Below, one piece after another: positions 54,628-64,000 of a DNA stretch of 64,000 nucleotides. A program made the translations under genes and the position numbers. Source of the stretch: Lunularia cruciata. Taxonomy: Eukaryota > Streptophyta > Marchantiopsida > Lunulariales > Lunulariaceae. The stretch is from NCBI GenBank assembly GCA_948567375.1, contig OX419756.1, forward strand, positions 18,419,001-18,483,000, given 5' to 3'. A model generated the notes under the pieces. It was not told the DNA's origin and did no database searches. It saw nothing but the letters and a program-made list of their open reading frames with translations. Each line of letters opens with the position of its first letter. The stretch's first letter is position 1.

Positions 54628-56790
54628 TGTGACAACCTGGCAAATATCACTTTTGCGGTAATTAGGTAAATAAAGTCTGTTCCCATAGAGATATGAGTCA
54701 AAAATATCCAAATACAAAGCAAAGTAACCAAATTAGCTCTTCTTGAGTTCTTCTTTAATATCTCAGGTAGGAACTACACCCAGAAGAGAGTAACAAGCAA
54801 TGATTCATTGTTCCATCACAAATTATGACTCCATAATCACAAATCATTCAAATCTTTCCAAACAAACTTGATTGTGATGATTCATTCTCTCCCAAAAATA
54901 GCTTCTTCAATGTAAAATTACTTCACCTTAAAATTGTGTTCCACCTCTTCATTGAAAGCACAACTTCCTCAATTGAAATTGCTTCACATCAACTCAACAC
55001 AACATTCACAAATGCAGAATACTACCAACACTACAATTCCTTTCAAATCTGTCAAGGCATTGCTTCAATTGCACTTCACTCAAGATCAAACATATAGAAT
55101 GAAGACCAGTGCTATGGAATCTAACATCCAACAAGCACATTGACTTGCACTTCAAAATTCTCCCAACACTCACAACCACACACAAAAAATTAATACTTGG
55201 AATTTAGCTCAAGCGGCGAGCACTACTTCACAACACTTTGCTTTATCTATTCTTAGGAATATTAATATTATCTATTCTTAGGAATATTAATACAAAACAA
55301 CATTTTACTATGAATGCCTTCTTTAAATAGGCTGAGCACTTCAGCTTTTATCTAAGTTCCTAAAGTACTTCCTAACAATCTCCTAATCCAAATGACAACC
55401 CACTTCTTCACATCTGTCGATTCCTATATCAAATTGGTTATGAATCTGATCCAATGTCTACTCCTACTTCATCTTCTAAACCCAAAATACCCATCCTTGG
55501 GTCTTGTACTTTGGCTTCCTATTCCGAACCTACTCGGATCATGTCTTTGGTTACGTTTTGCCTACTTACTAACTCACTACAAAGACTATCTAACTCCTCT
55601 CTTACAAGATCTAACCTAAGACTTCTATTGTCTCCTACCTCTTTAATTTTTGTATCTACATGGTCTCTCAATCAAATCTGCAATTTGTTCTTGTAAGTAT
55701 CCTTCACCTCCCTTTTCCTTGCACCAAAAGTTTCAACTCATGCAATTGTGTTTCTCCTAGACAGACTTTGGACTCAGTGCTAAGCATTGCCTTTGCTCCA
55801 ACAACCACCTCCTCCACCAAGTCTAAAGGTCTTTGTCTTTCACACTCCTAAACTACAACATGCTCCACCTGCAATTCTACTTTGTACTCCATAGTGCAAT
55901 CTTCCAACTCCTTTGCATATTGCCCAATCGTTGCCTCCAATGTAGTTACCGAATCTTGCAATCTTCCTTCTTCTTGATGGCACTTGCTTACTTCATGCTG
56001 CCAGGCTGCATCCTTCTCCTACACCTATCCAGTAAGGTATAGGAGATAGTTCAAATTTGTTTGTTGCAATTATTCCTCTCTGCACACTGACTTCCTCTTG
56101 TGCAATCTTTACTTTGGCCGGCAATTTCTCTACTTGAAGTCTCTCTTGCGTTACTTCTTTCACTTTTGTTGCCAATTCCTTTCTTTGCTTCTCATATTTC
56201 TCTTGCAGATTTTCATTGAGCTTCTTCTACAACATGGTGTCAACATGCAGTGTCTCTAGTTCTTCTTCTCATCGGGTCAGACATTTCTTCAATTCTGCAT
56301 TCTCTTCTTCCATTGCTCTCAATACCTACAAGACATTTCTCACTCCAAGTTGTGTGTGCTGTACCTCTTTCTTCCTTCTCTCCAACTGCACTAACAATGG
56401 AGACAATACCTCTTGAAGATACTCCACTCCTTCAGAACTCTCTTCTCTTTCTTCTTCTTTACCCTCAACCTCATTTAGTTGAGCTTTCACCCGAAGTTGG
56501 GATCTTTGGATTGGTAACACACTGTCTTTGCTTGAACTTTCATCATCTTCCAAGTGAATGACCTCCAATTCCTTCTTCCTCAAGTACCCCGCTTCTTCCA
56601 AATCTTGAGTCAGTTCTTCAATTGGCATAACTTCTTCTTGCCCAAACAACTCCAAACTTGGCAACTCTCTTTCTTTGATTTAGTCAATATCTTCTTGCAG
56701 TTCATGTTCTTCTTCTTCCAACTGCTTTGATCAATATCTTCTTGCAGTTCCCATTCTTCTTCTTCCAACTGCTGTACTTTGGGTTTGCCG
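54628..56790 (-). repeat. diverged type II LTR with an orfX-like reading frame
   Basis: Starts TGTGACAACCTGG and follows the 750-bp terminal LTR segment to about 55397. After that, decayed orfX can be read on minus: EGVEYLQEVLSPLLVQLERRKKEVQ (56460-56350) against DGVEYLREVVCSLLVKLEHRKKE in the solo LTR, then MEEENAELKK, then coiled-coil sequence. The longest open part is 56664-56326, acidic (EVIHLEDDESSSKD). A 53-bp tandem duplication lies at 56700-56790. The orfX position within the LTR is therefore shared by a diverged subfamily. Confidence 0.7.
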
Positions 56791-57583
56791 TTGGTGAGGG
56801 GATTGGATGGTCTTGAGAATGCGCTGGGCACTTGGCTGCTTGTTGTCCTTTTCATTGGTAAATTGTAAGTTATCCTGCAATATGTCACAGGTTCTAATCT
56901 TTTATCCAATTGCAATTTCCTCCTTTTGACAGAGCAGCTTGTCTGCAATTGTTCCTTTCTGTAGGCTCTTCTTAGGGCTGTTGAGTTTCTTGGGTTGACA
57001 TTGTACCTCATGTACCACTAAGGCCTGTTTGTGTTTTGTTACTTTTTAGGTTTGGGTTTATGGAGCAGGTGGGTTTCATTGGCTATACACGAGCTAAGGC
57101 CAGACTTATTTCAGAGCAAGCAGATCAGCAACTTGATCTGTCTACACGTACCGGACGAGAAGCTCCAAGAATGGAGTCATTCTTCTTGACAGTATTCACA
57201 GTTCACAATAAATACATTCATCCATGAGCCACACAGTTTTCAACACACCCTCATCTTGCTTTTTATAAGCCACTCAGAAAAGCATCTAGTTCTAGGCTAA
57301 CACACTGAACTATCCTAAGCTCTTATCACTTTCAAACAAGCAAAGGAAAGGAACGATTACAACCAAATTCAATCTTGGTCTCCAACACGTTCTCTCGCAC
57401 TTGCATGTCTCGTTTAGACCAGTCTAGCTGCAAAAAATTCCTCTCTTCCTTTGTCACATCAAGGTCTAAGGTCCTATCGCAGTCAATGTCTAAAGCTCTG
57501 GTCAGAGGCAATGCATAAGCTTTTGTCACATCAAGGTCCAAGCTCCTAATGTACCCATATTCAAACTCTGCTCAGACCAGACC
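56791..57583 (+). repeat. diverged fragment of the type III LTR
   Basis: GGATGGTCTTGAGAATGCGC near 56806 and the block around GAGAAGCTCCAAGAATGGAG near 57160 match the start and the promoter-proximal part of the insert at 33927-36328. It is cut at 57584 by the type I element. No CT-rich block is left. Confidence 0.55.
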
Positions 57584-58275
57584 TGTGAGCCGGCCTGTCT
57601 CTCACTCAGGATGAACCTCTGATGGCTATTATGGTAGCGCACCATGGACTAAGAAGGCAAGGAACCCCAACTCCATCATACTCCTCCAAGGCTAACACTC
57701 CAAGACTCAAGACATTGCTCACTAGAGAACTCAATGAGAGAGAGATAGTTGCAAATGAAAGGATGATGAGTACCTCCTCACCCCTTGTTTATATACTTGT
57801 GAAATAGTTACGTACCAAAGTTACTAATTACCGTTGTAACTCAAGTTACTAGACTAAAAGTCAAGTAAAGTCAAAAAGTAAAAAGGAATATCCATTCACA
57901 TGGGCATATTCCCCTAAGCATGTGATCTTATCTTGACCCAACCACTAAATCAAGGATTCCTTCACATGGGCTATCCTTGGACTAAAGAAGAATCCAAAAC
58001 AAAAAGGCTTGCGGGCCCAAGAGTTCTCAACTCTTTCCCCAAAGCCAAACACCTAGGAATAATACCAAGTCAACACACTAAAATCCAAAATAGTGGTGCT
58101 CATCTTTTCTACTTCCTCTAAAGTAAGGTCCCATCTATCTTAGCTATGACTAACTTTAGCTAACCATGACTAATATAGAACCATCCTTTATCTCTATATA
58201 AATAATATCTCTTAAGTACTTGTAATACCAAGCTAAATATCACAATACCACACACATGCACAAATGGGTGTTACA
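57584..58275 (-). repeat. 3' LTR of the minus type I element
   Basis: 692 bp, TGTGAGCCGG to GGGTGTTACA, nearly identical by eye to the inverse of 39076-39766. AGACC lies just left. On the minus strand a purine-rich stretch (GTCCGGGAGTAAA) just before the LTR (58276-58288) is the likely polypurine tract. Confidence 0.9.
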
Positions 58276-58309
58276 TTTACTCCCGGACTAAGTTTTCACT
58301 TTGTCCTCA

Positions 58310-61300
58310 AAGTGAAGGTCTCTCTACCTTCTATGGTACATCTTCAACTTATCATGGTTAATCCTATCAAAGTATCTTCCTCCCAACTCCTTGAGATCAT
58401 AGGTGTAATTGCCCCACACCTTCTCCACTATGAAAGGTCCAAAGTACTTAGGCAAAAACTTCTTTTGCACTCTCTTGAATCAAATGGAATCAAACAACAT
58501 TACCCAATCACCTTCTTTGAAAGGCTCCACCTTCTTCTTGTCTTGCTTCTTATCATAGCTCTCCTTTTTTTTCCTTTGGGCTTGCTCCACTCGAACCATA
58601 GCAACTGCTCTTGCCTCTTCCAACTCCATGAGTTGATCCTTCCTTGACTTCTCTGCATCACCTCCTTGTGCTTTCTTCAATCTCCTATGAATGCTTTGGA
58701 AGGTAAGAAGATCAAAGTGAATAGGTAAGGTAGACTCAATACCATACACCAATTGAAATGGAGAATATCTAGTGGAAGTTTTCATGGTTGTCCTATACTC
58801 CCACAAAACTGCATGAATCCTCTTGTCCCAATGATGTTTAGCCCCCTCCATTTCTGCATCTTTGGCCAACATCATGCACAAGGTCTGATTGGTTCTCTCT
58901 GCCAAGCCATTGGAATTTGGCTTATAGGATGTAGTTACTCTATGTGTGATAGAGAAATGTCATAGCATGGCTATAGTAATGCTTCCTGTAAACTCTCCTC
59001 CTCTATCAGAAACCAACTCCAAAGGGCATCCAAACCTAGTGATAATCTCTTCATAAAGAAATCTACCCACTTCATCTTCATTCTTGTCCCTCAATGGTCT
59101 AGCCTCAACCCACTTGGTAAGGTAATCAGTAACTACCACAATGTACCGATTGTTCCTTGGGGTTCTATTGAGAGGACCTACAAAATCAATTCCCCACTTC
59201 TCAAAAGGTCCTAGCAATGGAATTGATCTAAGTGGTGGAGTGGATGTAGACTTTCTAGCAAAAGCTTGACAAACATGATAAGTTTTGCAATAATCAAGAC
59301 AATCCTTGAAAATCCCTCTCCAATGGTAACCTGCATCTAGAATCTTGAAAGCAGTCACCTTTCCTGCAAAGTGTCCTCCACATACTAAACCTTCATGAAA
59401 CTCCTTTATGAGTAGGATAGACTCTTCCTTACCCACTGCTCTTCGAAGTAGACCATCTGCTCCTTGGTGAAAAAGAATATCCTCCACCATTGTGTAAGGT
59501 CTAGATCTTGCTACAAGGGCCTTCCTCTCCCTAGCATGCATCCCTTCTGGATAGTTACCTCTTGTCACAAAATCCACAATCTCCTTGTACTCCATTGGAA
59601 CCTCTTGAGTGATTGAGATTGTCATGAGCTCCTCATCCGGGAAGGAATCATCCACTTGCTCATCTCCATCATGATCATAGGCTCTAGATAATAAATCAGC
59701 ATTTGCATGTTTCTTTCCTGGCCTATCTTCAATGGTGTAGTCAAACTCAGACAAGAGTATCATCCACCTTGCTAGTCTCCCTTCAACATTAGGCTTGTTG
59801 AAGATCTACTTCAAAGCCTTGTGATCCGTGACAATGGTGGCTTTCCTTCCAATCAAGTAGTGTCTAAACTTCTTGAGACCAAAGATCACTGCCAACCCTT
59901 CTCTCTCCGTGACAGAGTAGTTCTTCTCTGCTGAAACCATCTGCCTACTAGCATAAGCTATTGGATGATCATGCACATCTTGGTCTAATTGACTAAGAGT
60001 GCATCCTATAGCTACATTAGAAGCATCAGTGTAGAGGATGAAAGGTTTACTCCAATTAGGTTTAGCAAGAATTGGAGCTACAACAAGGGATTGCTTGAGC
60101 TCCTCAAAAGCTTTGAGAGCCTCCTTGTCTTCCAAAATCACCATGTAATCTACACCCTTCTTCATGTAGATGGTCAATGCATAAGCCTTGTTGGAAAATG
60201 AGAAGATGAACCTCCTATAGTACCCAACCATCCCCAAGAATTGGCGTAACTTTGTCAAGCTTGAAGGGAATGGAAGGTCTGAGATTTTCCTCACCTTCTC
60301 AGGATCAACTGCTATTCCATCCTTGGAGATGATATGCCCCAAAAGTAGACCTTCTTCACATCCAAAAATGCACTTCTTTGGGTTGAGTGATGCATTTGAA
60401 CTCATCCAAGCGTTGCAAGACTTTGATTAGGTGCTCAAAGTGCTCCTCCTTGCTCCCATAGACACAAAAGTCATCAATGAAATCTCTCACAAATTTCCCA
60501 ATGAAAGGTTCAAATACCTTGTTCATGAACCGTTGGAATGTGGCTGGAGCATTGCAAAGCCCAAAAGGCATGACCTTGAAAGCGTAAGTTCCCCAAGGTG
60601 TGGTGAATGTGGTGAGTTGTTGATGCTCTGGTGCAATCTTGATTTGGTTATATCCACTCTAACCATCTCCAAAATTGTACCTCTCATGACCTGCAACCTC
60701 CTCCAAGATCTCATCAATGAATGGCAATGGGTAGTAGTCCTTCTTGGTAACAGCATTGAGCTTCTTGTAATCCACACATACCTGAAGCTTGCCATTCTTT
60801 TTCTTCACAATGACAATTGGAGACACCCATTCTGAATTCTCCGCCTCAAAGATAAATCCAGCCTCCTTGAGCTTATCAATCTCCTCCTTCACAACCAAAG
60901 ATATTGGTGGGCTAATGCGACGTTGCTTTTGGCGGATTGGTCTTGCATGTGACTCCACCTCTATCTTGTGCTCCTCCAAGGTGACTTCCTTCAAATCCTT
61001 GTAACTAAAAGCAAACACATGGATGAACTTGCGGAAAATCTCCTCAAATCTCACCTTCTCCTCCTTGGTAACATTTGGGCCATACTTGAGGGTAGATAAC
61101 CTTCTCTCTACCTCCTCAAGTGTCAATGGTGATTTATCTGGGTCCTTCAAAACCTCTGGCTTAGGTGCAAAATCCATAGCACACAAAGGATACACATCTG
61201 AATCAAATTCAGATTCATCCTCCTCCGTAGAAGTCTCCTCTTCCATGCTTGTGTCCACACTTCAAGCTCCTTCTTCAGAATCTGATTCCCAATAATCGGA

Positions 61301-61836
61301 AGATGGTGTATCTGAATGTGAAGTGTTGGTGGTGTTAGTCACAGGAATAGTGACTCTATGGTTTGATGGCCCAATCCTCAAGTACCCTTTGTGCCATCGA
61401 TCAGTTGTGCGTGCTGCTCTCAACCATGGCCTCCCAAGAAGTAAGTCATAGCTTGAATCCTTCAAGACTTGGAAAGTCATGAGATTTTGAACTCCCATAA
61501 CTGAAACTACCACCTTATCCATCACCCCTACTGGTCAAACTTGTTGCTTGTTTGCCATGCTCACCACAATGTTGAAGGTCTTGAGGGTATCATACCCAAC
61601 TTCTTCATCAACCTTTCTGACATGGCATTCACTGCTGATCCTCCATCAACCAATGCATCCTTGATGTTGTGACCATTCACTCTCACATCAATCTTGGAGG
61701 CATATTCACAAGCTTCCCATGGTGCTGGCTTGGCATCCACCACCCCCATTGATACTGGAACTTTTGCCTTCTTCTTCTTCTTGCTCCTTGTAGAACTCAA
61801 ACCACCTCTAAGCTCCTTTCTCAAAGTAGGGTTCAA
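58310..61836 (-). pseudogene. type I pol (protease, RT, RNase H, integrase), minus copy
   Basis: Protease: PWEACEYASKIDVRVNG, then LVDGGSAVNAMSERLMKK (61836-61561) and LLLGRPWLRAARTT. RT (61258-60356): HKIEVESHARPIRQKQRR, VSPIVIVKKKNGKLQVCVDY, a TAG in motif A (FGDG-stop-SGYNQ near 60659), LCNAPATFQRFMNKVF, RDFIDDFCVYG; a frame change near 60390. RNase H (60405-59700): LYTDASNVAIG, TEREGLAVIF, VTDHKAL, one TAG at 59806, HANADLLSRA. Integrase (59460-58480): CKTYHVCQAFARK, EKWGIDFVGPL, VTDYLTKWVEARP, SDRGGEFTGS, SNGLAERTNQTL (Asp, Asp, Glu present), then a coiled, Lys-rich C-terminal part. After a stop at 58480, FLPKYFGPFIVEKVWGNY continues to about 58310. Only two frameshifts and about four stops, so this is the better pol copy. 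Confidence 0.85.
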
Positions 61837-61841
61837 AGCAA

Positions 61842-62306
61842 TTAATTGCCCACTGTGATGTTAGCCTTGTGACTACCAACATCCTCCAACACATTGTAGT
61901 TCCATTGTTGCTTTGAGATCAAGAAGTCCTCCATCCCCAACTTCTTCCTTGGAGTCTTTGTTGTTGATGGTGTTGAGGTGCGAGTGCTCCTAGTAGACAT
62001 AAGAGTATCCTTGCTTGAAGTAAATCCTTGAGAAGAGTGAACATCCTCTGCAAAACGAGCTCTCTTCTTCTCTTGTGCCAAAAGCTCCAAATTAAGACCC
62101 TTGGAGTTTGAGCACTCTCCCTTCTCATACTTGCTCTCAACCACATCTATGGATGCTATCCCCTTACCTTTGTTGGGATTAGGAGCCACTTGGGTTTCAC
62201 TACCTCCCTCTTTCCCTCTATTGGCTCCCTCATAACCCTTCCTCCATGGTAAGTGGAATTTGGGCAATTCCTTTGGATATGGCCTCTTCCTCCACAACCA
62301 AAACAA
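61842..62306 (-). pseudogene. type I gag-pol overlap and linker, minus copy
   Basis: 154 codons at -1 relative to gag, overlapping its last 150 nt, as in the plus copy. The linker is basic and Ser/Thr-rich (TSTPSTTKTPRKK) and ends in GMEDFLISKQQWNYN and NITVG, shortly before the protease. A one-base change at about 61840 moves the protease into the next frame. The shared overlap in two copies suggests -1 recoding between gag and pol. Confidence 0.6.
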
Positions 62307-63148
62307 TTTCTATCATTGAAATTGTTGGCTGGTTGGCCTCCTCTATATGGATAGTTTCCATAACTCCTAGGCCCTCTCCCTACATTCTGATCCACCTCTC
62401 TCTTCTCCCATAGTTGCACCACATTGATCTTGAGATCCGCAAGTTGTTCTGTGATGGTTTGGAGTGGATCTTTTGGTGGAGGTGCAAGAATTGGAGCAAC
62501 TACTACTTGTGGTGCAACCCTTGTCACCAAAGTATCAGAAGTTCCACCATACTTGTAGCCTTGAGGAGGATGCACAACCTCCTTCACCACCAAATCACTC
62601 TCATCCCCTTCCAAACTCTCCTCCATACGAATTGCGATCTTGATAGCTTCAACCTTGGAAGAAGGTTTCTCATATCTCACCTTGCTTCTAATTTGTGGTC
62701 TCAATCCTCCCACAAAATTCTTGGTGAGCATGGCCCCTATGCCAATCATTGTAGTCTCCACATCATCCCCACCCTTCCTCAACACTATGCAAAATCTGGA
62801 CTCCAACTTTTCCACTCTTTCCACATAGACCCTCACTTTCTCTCCATCTCCTTGCTTGAGAAATGTAACCTCACTCATCAATCTCTCATAACTCTCATCA
62901 GGAAGAAAGTTCTCAATGAGTGCTGAAGTCAAAGTCTCCCAAGACTCCACTTCCCCCTCTCTCCTCTCTCTCTTTTGGTATTCTGACTCATACCATGTAA
63001 GTGCTGCATCCTCAAAGAAATCTGGTAATAATGAGGCACACTCATTCTTCCTCCTCTCATTGTTTCCTATGCAAGCTCTCTTGAAGTCTCTCACAAAGGC
63101 CTCCACATCTTCTCCATCCTTGCCAAAGAAAACCGGAAGTTTCCCCAT
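62156..63148 (-). CDS. type I gag, minus copy, intact frame
   Basis: 330 codons from an ATG at 63148 (MGKLPVFFGKDGEDVE), the same length as the plus copy. Capsid blocks FVRDFKRACIGN, LTWYESEYQ, ENFLPDESYERLMS and GGLRPQIRSKV; zinc knuckle CFGCGGRGHIQRNC near residue 283. It forms the particle and packages RNA in this family. It is preceded by the 54-codon ORF, with about 70 bp of purine-rich sequence between them. Confidence 0.85.
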   Translation of the reverse strand: MGKLPVFFGKDGEDVEAFVRDFKRACIGNNERRKNECASLLPDFFEDAALTWYESEYQKRERREGEVESWETLTSALIENFLPDESYERLMSEVTFLKQGDGEKVRVYVERVEKLESRFCIVLRKGGDDVETTMIGIGAMLTKNFVGGLRPQIRSKVRYEKPSSKVEAIKIAIRMEESLEGDESDLVVKEVVHPPQGYKYGGTSDTLVTRVAPQVVVAPILAPPPKDPLQTITEQLADLKINVVQLWEKREVDQNVGRGPRSYGNYPYRGGQPANNFNDRNCFGCGGRGHIQRNCPNSTYHGGRVMREPIEGKREVVKPKWLLIPTKVRG

Positions 63149-63216
63149 CTTAACCCCTCACTATCTTTCTTTTCTCTCAATTTTTTTTTTCTCTTTTCTT
63201 TTCTCTCACTCTATTA

Positions 63217-63381
63217 CTAATAGAGTATATACATGACTAACACCATCTGAGAATAATCCACTCTAGGGAACACAAAAGGTTCAGGTTGCTCCAAGATTTC
63301 TATAGCAACATCAAATCCTAGAGTGCATATTAATCTAACTCTCATGGATAGTTTATCCATAAGTTGAAAGATTATCTCCAT
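63217..63381 (-). CDS. conserved 54-codon small ORF, minus copy
   Basis: Counterpart of 41099-41263. Starts MEIIFQLMDKLSM; the ATG (63381-63379) again follows the ORF0 stop with 2 nt between. Seven silent changes and one Phe/Leu change separate the copies. Unknown function. Confidence 0.6.
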   Translation of the reverse strand: MEIIFQLMDKLSMRVRLICTLGFDVAIEILEQPEPFVFPRVDYSQMVLVMYILY

Positions 63382-63383
63382 CA

Positions 63384-63857
63384 CTAATCTTGAGAACTAG
63401 CTGATGAAGGTGGTAGTATTTCTGTAGCTGTACTAAGACTCTCTCCAAGATCCTTCACCAAAGTTTCCAAAAGTGCTTTTACTCCACTACACTCATGTCC
63501 TTTTGGAAGTCCTTCAACTCCACAAACCTCACACAACTCCTTGGTCTTAGATCTTCTCCCTCCCAATCTTGGTGAAGAAGGTCCAACATGCAAACCCAAG
63601 TCAAGTAAGCCTCTCCTTTTCCTAAATCTCTTGCTCTCAAAGGTCAATGGACATGAACTTGCCTTATGTCCCTTCTCTCCACATAGAAAGCACTTAGACT
63701 CACTCTTTCCTCCAAGTGGTGTAGGTTTTTGGATCCTCTCAACACTCTCTTCAAATTTTATCGTAAACTCTCTTTTCCTCAAATCCACCCCTACAATCAC
63801 CTCAAACCCTTGGGGAACCTTGCATAATCTCAATTTCCACTCTTGATGACCCTCCAT
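63384..63857 (-). CDS. type I upstream ORF (ORF0) with zinc knuckle, minus copy
   Basis: About 157 codons from an ATG at 63857 (MEGHQEWKLRL) to the stop at 63384. The knuckle CFLCGEKGHKASSC is intact and has the canonical Gly-His spacing; the second cluster is CEVCGVEGLPKGHEC. The frame is also open upstream to 63881 but without an ATG. This copy shows the better N-terminus. Likely nucleic-acid binding by the knuckle; role in the element unknown. Confidence 0.6.
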   Translation of the reverse strand: MEGHQEWKLRLCKVPQGFEVIVGVDLRKREFTIKFEESVERIQKPTPLGGKSESKCFLCGEKGHKASSCPLTFESKRFRKRRGLLDLGLHVGPSSPRLGGRRSKTKELCEVCGVEGLPKGHECSGVKALLETLVKDLGESLSTATEILPPSSASSQD

Positions 63858-63971
63858 GTTCCCCAAGATGAATCTAAACACTCAAACATGCTTTTTGTTG
63901 ATCTCAAACTTCTCATGCATGAGATCTCCACTCCGCAGAATTGACCCTTCCTCACAATGTCACTCAAATCT

Positions 63972-64000
63972 CCCAAGTACTTGTAATACCAAGCTAAATA
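63972..64000 (-). repeat. outer end of the 5' LTR of the minus type I element
   Basis: CAAGTACTTGTAATACCAAG is in the last part of the inverse type I LTR (compare 58215-58240). It is fused to the leader at about 63970 and cut by the window edge. Confidence 0.7.

Larger units (their letters stand above)
57584..64000 (-). mobile_element. Ty3/gypsy retrotransposon type I, minus copy
   Basis: 3' LTR 57584-58275, then (minus reading from the right) ORF0, the 54-codon ORF, gag, protease, RT, RNase H and integrase. At the right edge the leader, primer site and most of the 5' LTR are deleted: at about 63970 the leader joins directly to the outermost part of an LTR (AAGTACTTGTAATACC), which continues past the window. 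Gag is intact; pol has a few breaks. Confidence 0.85.

Noticed and set aside
62414-62926. 170-codon plus-strand open frame
   Set aside because: Antisense to intact type I gag.
1-64000. CRISPR array, tRNA, rRNA or phage-like system
   Set aside because: No regularly spaced short repeats, cloverleaf-like sequences or rRNA blocks seen; the tandem repeats present belong to the type III insert.

Overview
The window looks like repeat-rich nuclear DNA from a land plant with a large genome. The grounds are Ty3/gypsy LTR retrotransposons with tRNA-Asp-type primer sites nested inside each other, a PIF/Harbinger transposon with its usual two genes, and AT-rich intergenic DNA. There are no bacterial-style operons, no rRNA or tRNA genes and no CRISPR array. 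The species cannot be named from the sequence. Almost every coding region is a decayed mobile-element gene. The only candidates for host exons lie at 9868-12905, and I do not recognise them.

Layout. 1-2550: a divergent, decayed reverse transcriptase (RT) fragment on the minus strand. 2.8-7.03 kb: a PIF/Harbinger element with a Myb/SANT-like gene and a DDE transposase, followed at once by an internally deleted derivative. 7.06-9.12 kb (-), 14.6-18.57 kb (+) and 19.97-20.48 kb (+): three copies of a non-LTR retrotransposon that appears to have R2-type architecture: N-terminal C2H2 finger, RT, CCHC motif and a restriction-like endonuclease of the form RADx12D. It has no poly(A) tail. The third copy is 5'-truncated and has a perfect 11-bp target duplication.

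22.1-64 kb is a nest of LTR elements. Type II is about 13.7 kb when complete. Its LTR is about 3.78 kb and itself contains a gene of about 810 codons, called orfX here, which encodes an acidic coiled-coil protein. The LTR limits are fixed by a solo LTR at 26048-29829 with a perfect AGGAG duplication and by the polypurine tract directly before the second LTR at 38219. A plus-strand type II element spans 22122-39075. Its 5' LTR holds a 2.2-kb unknown insert and the solo type II LTR. Its gag holds a solo type I LTR, its RT holds a 2.4-kb LTR-like insert with a CT-rich minisatellite (type III), and its 3' LTR is cut by a type I element.

Type I is about 7.8 kb when complete, with a 691-bp LTR. It carries two small genes upstream of gag: a zinc-knuckle ORF and a 54-codon ORF that starts 2 nt after the stop of the first. 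The plus-strand type I element (39076-53865) is split by a minus-strand type II element (43253-51908). A second type I element lies on the minus strand from 57584 to the right edge.

How the parts relate: gag would form particles, the gag-pol enzymes (protease, RT, RNase H, integrase) would copy and insert the elements, and orfX and the two upstream type I ORFs are extra products of unknown role. All copies carry stops or frameshifts, so activity would depend on intact relatives elsewhere. The strongest novelty candidates are the LTR-encoded orfX, the R2-like plant retrotransposon, and the conserved stop-start small ORF in type I.
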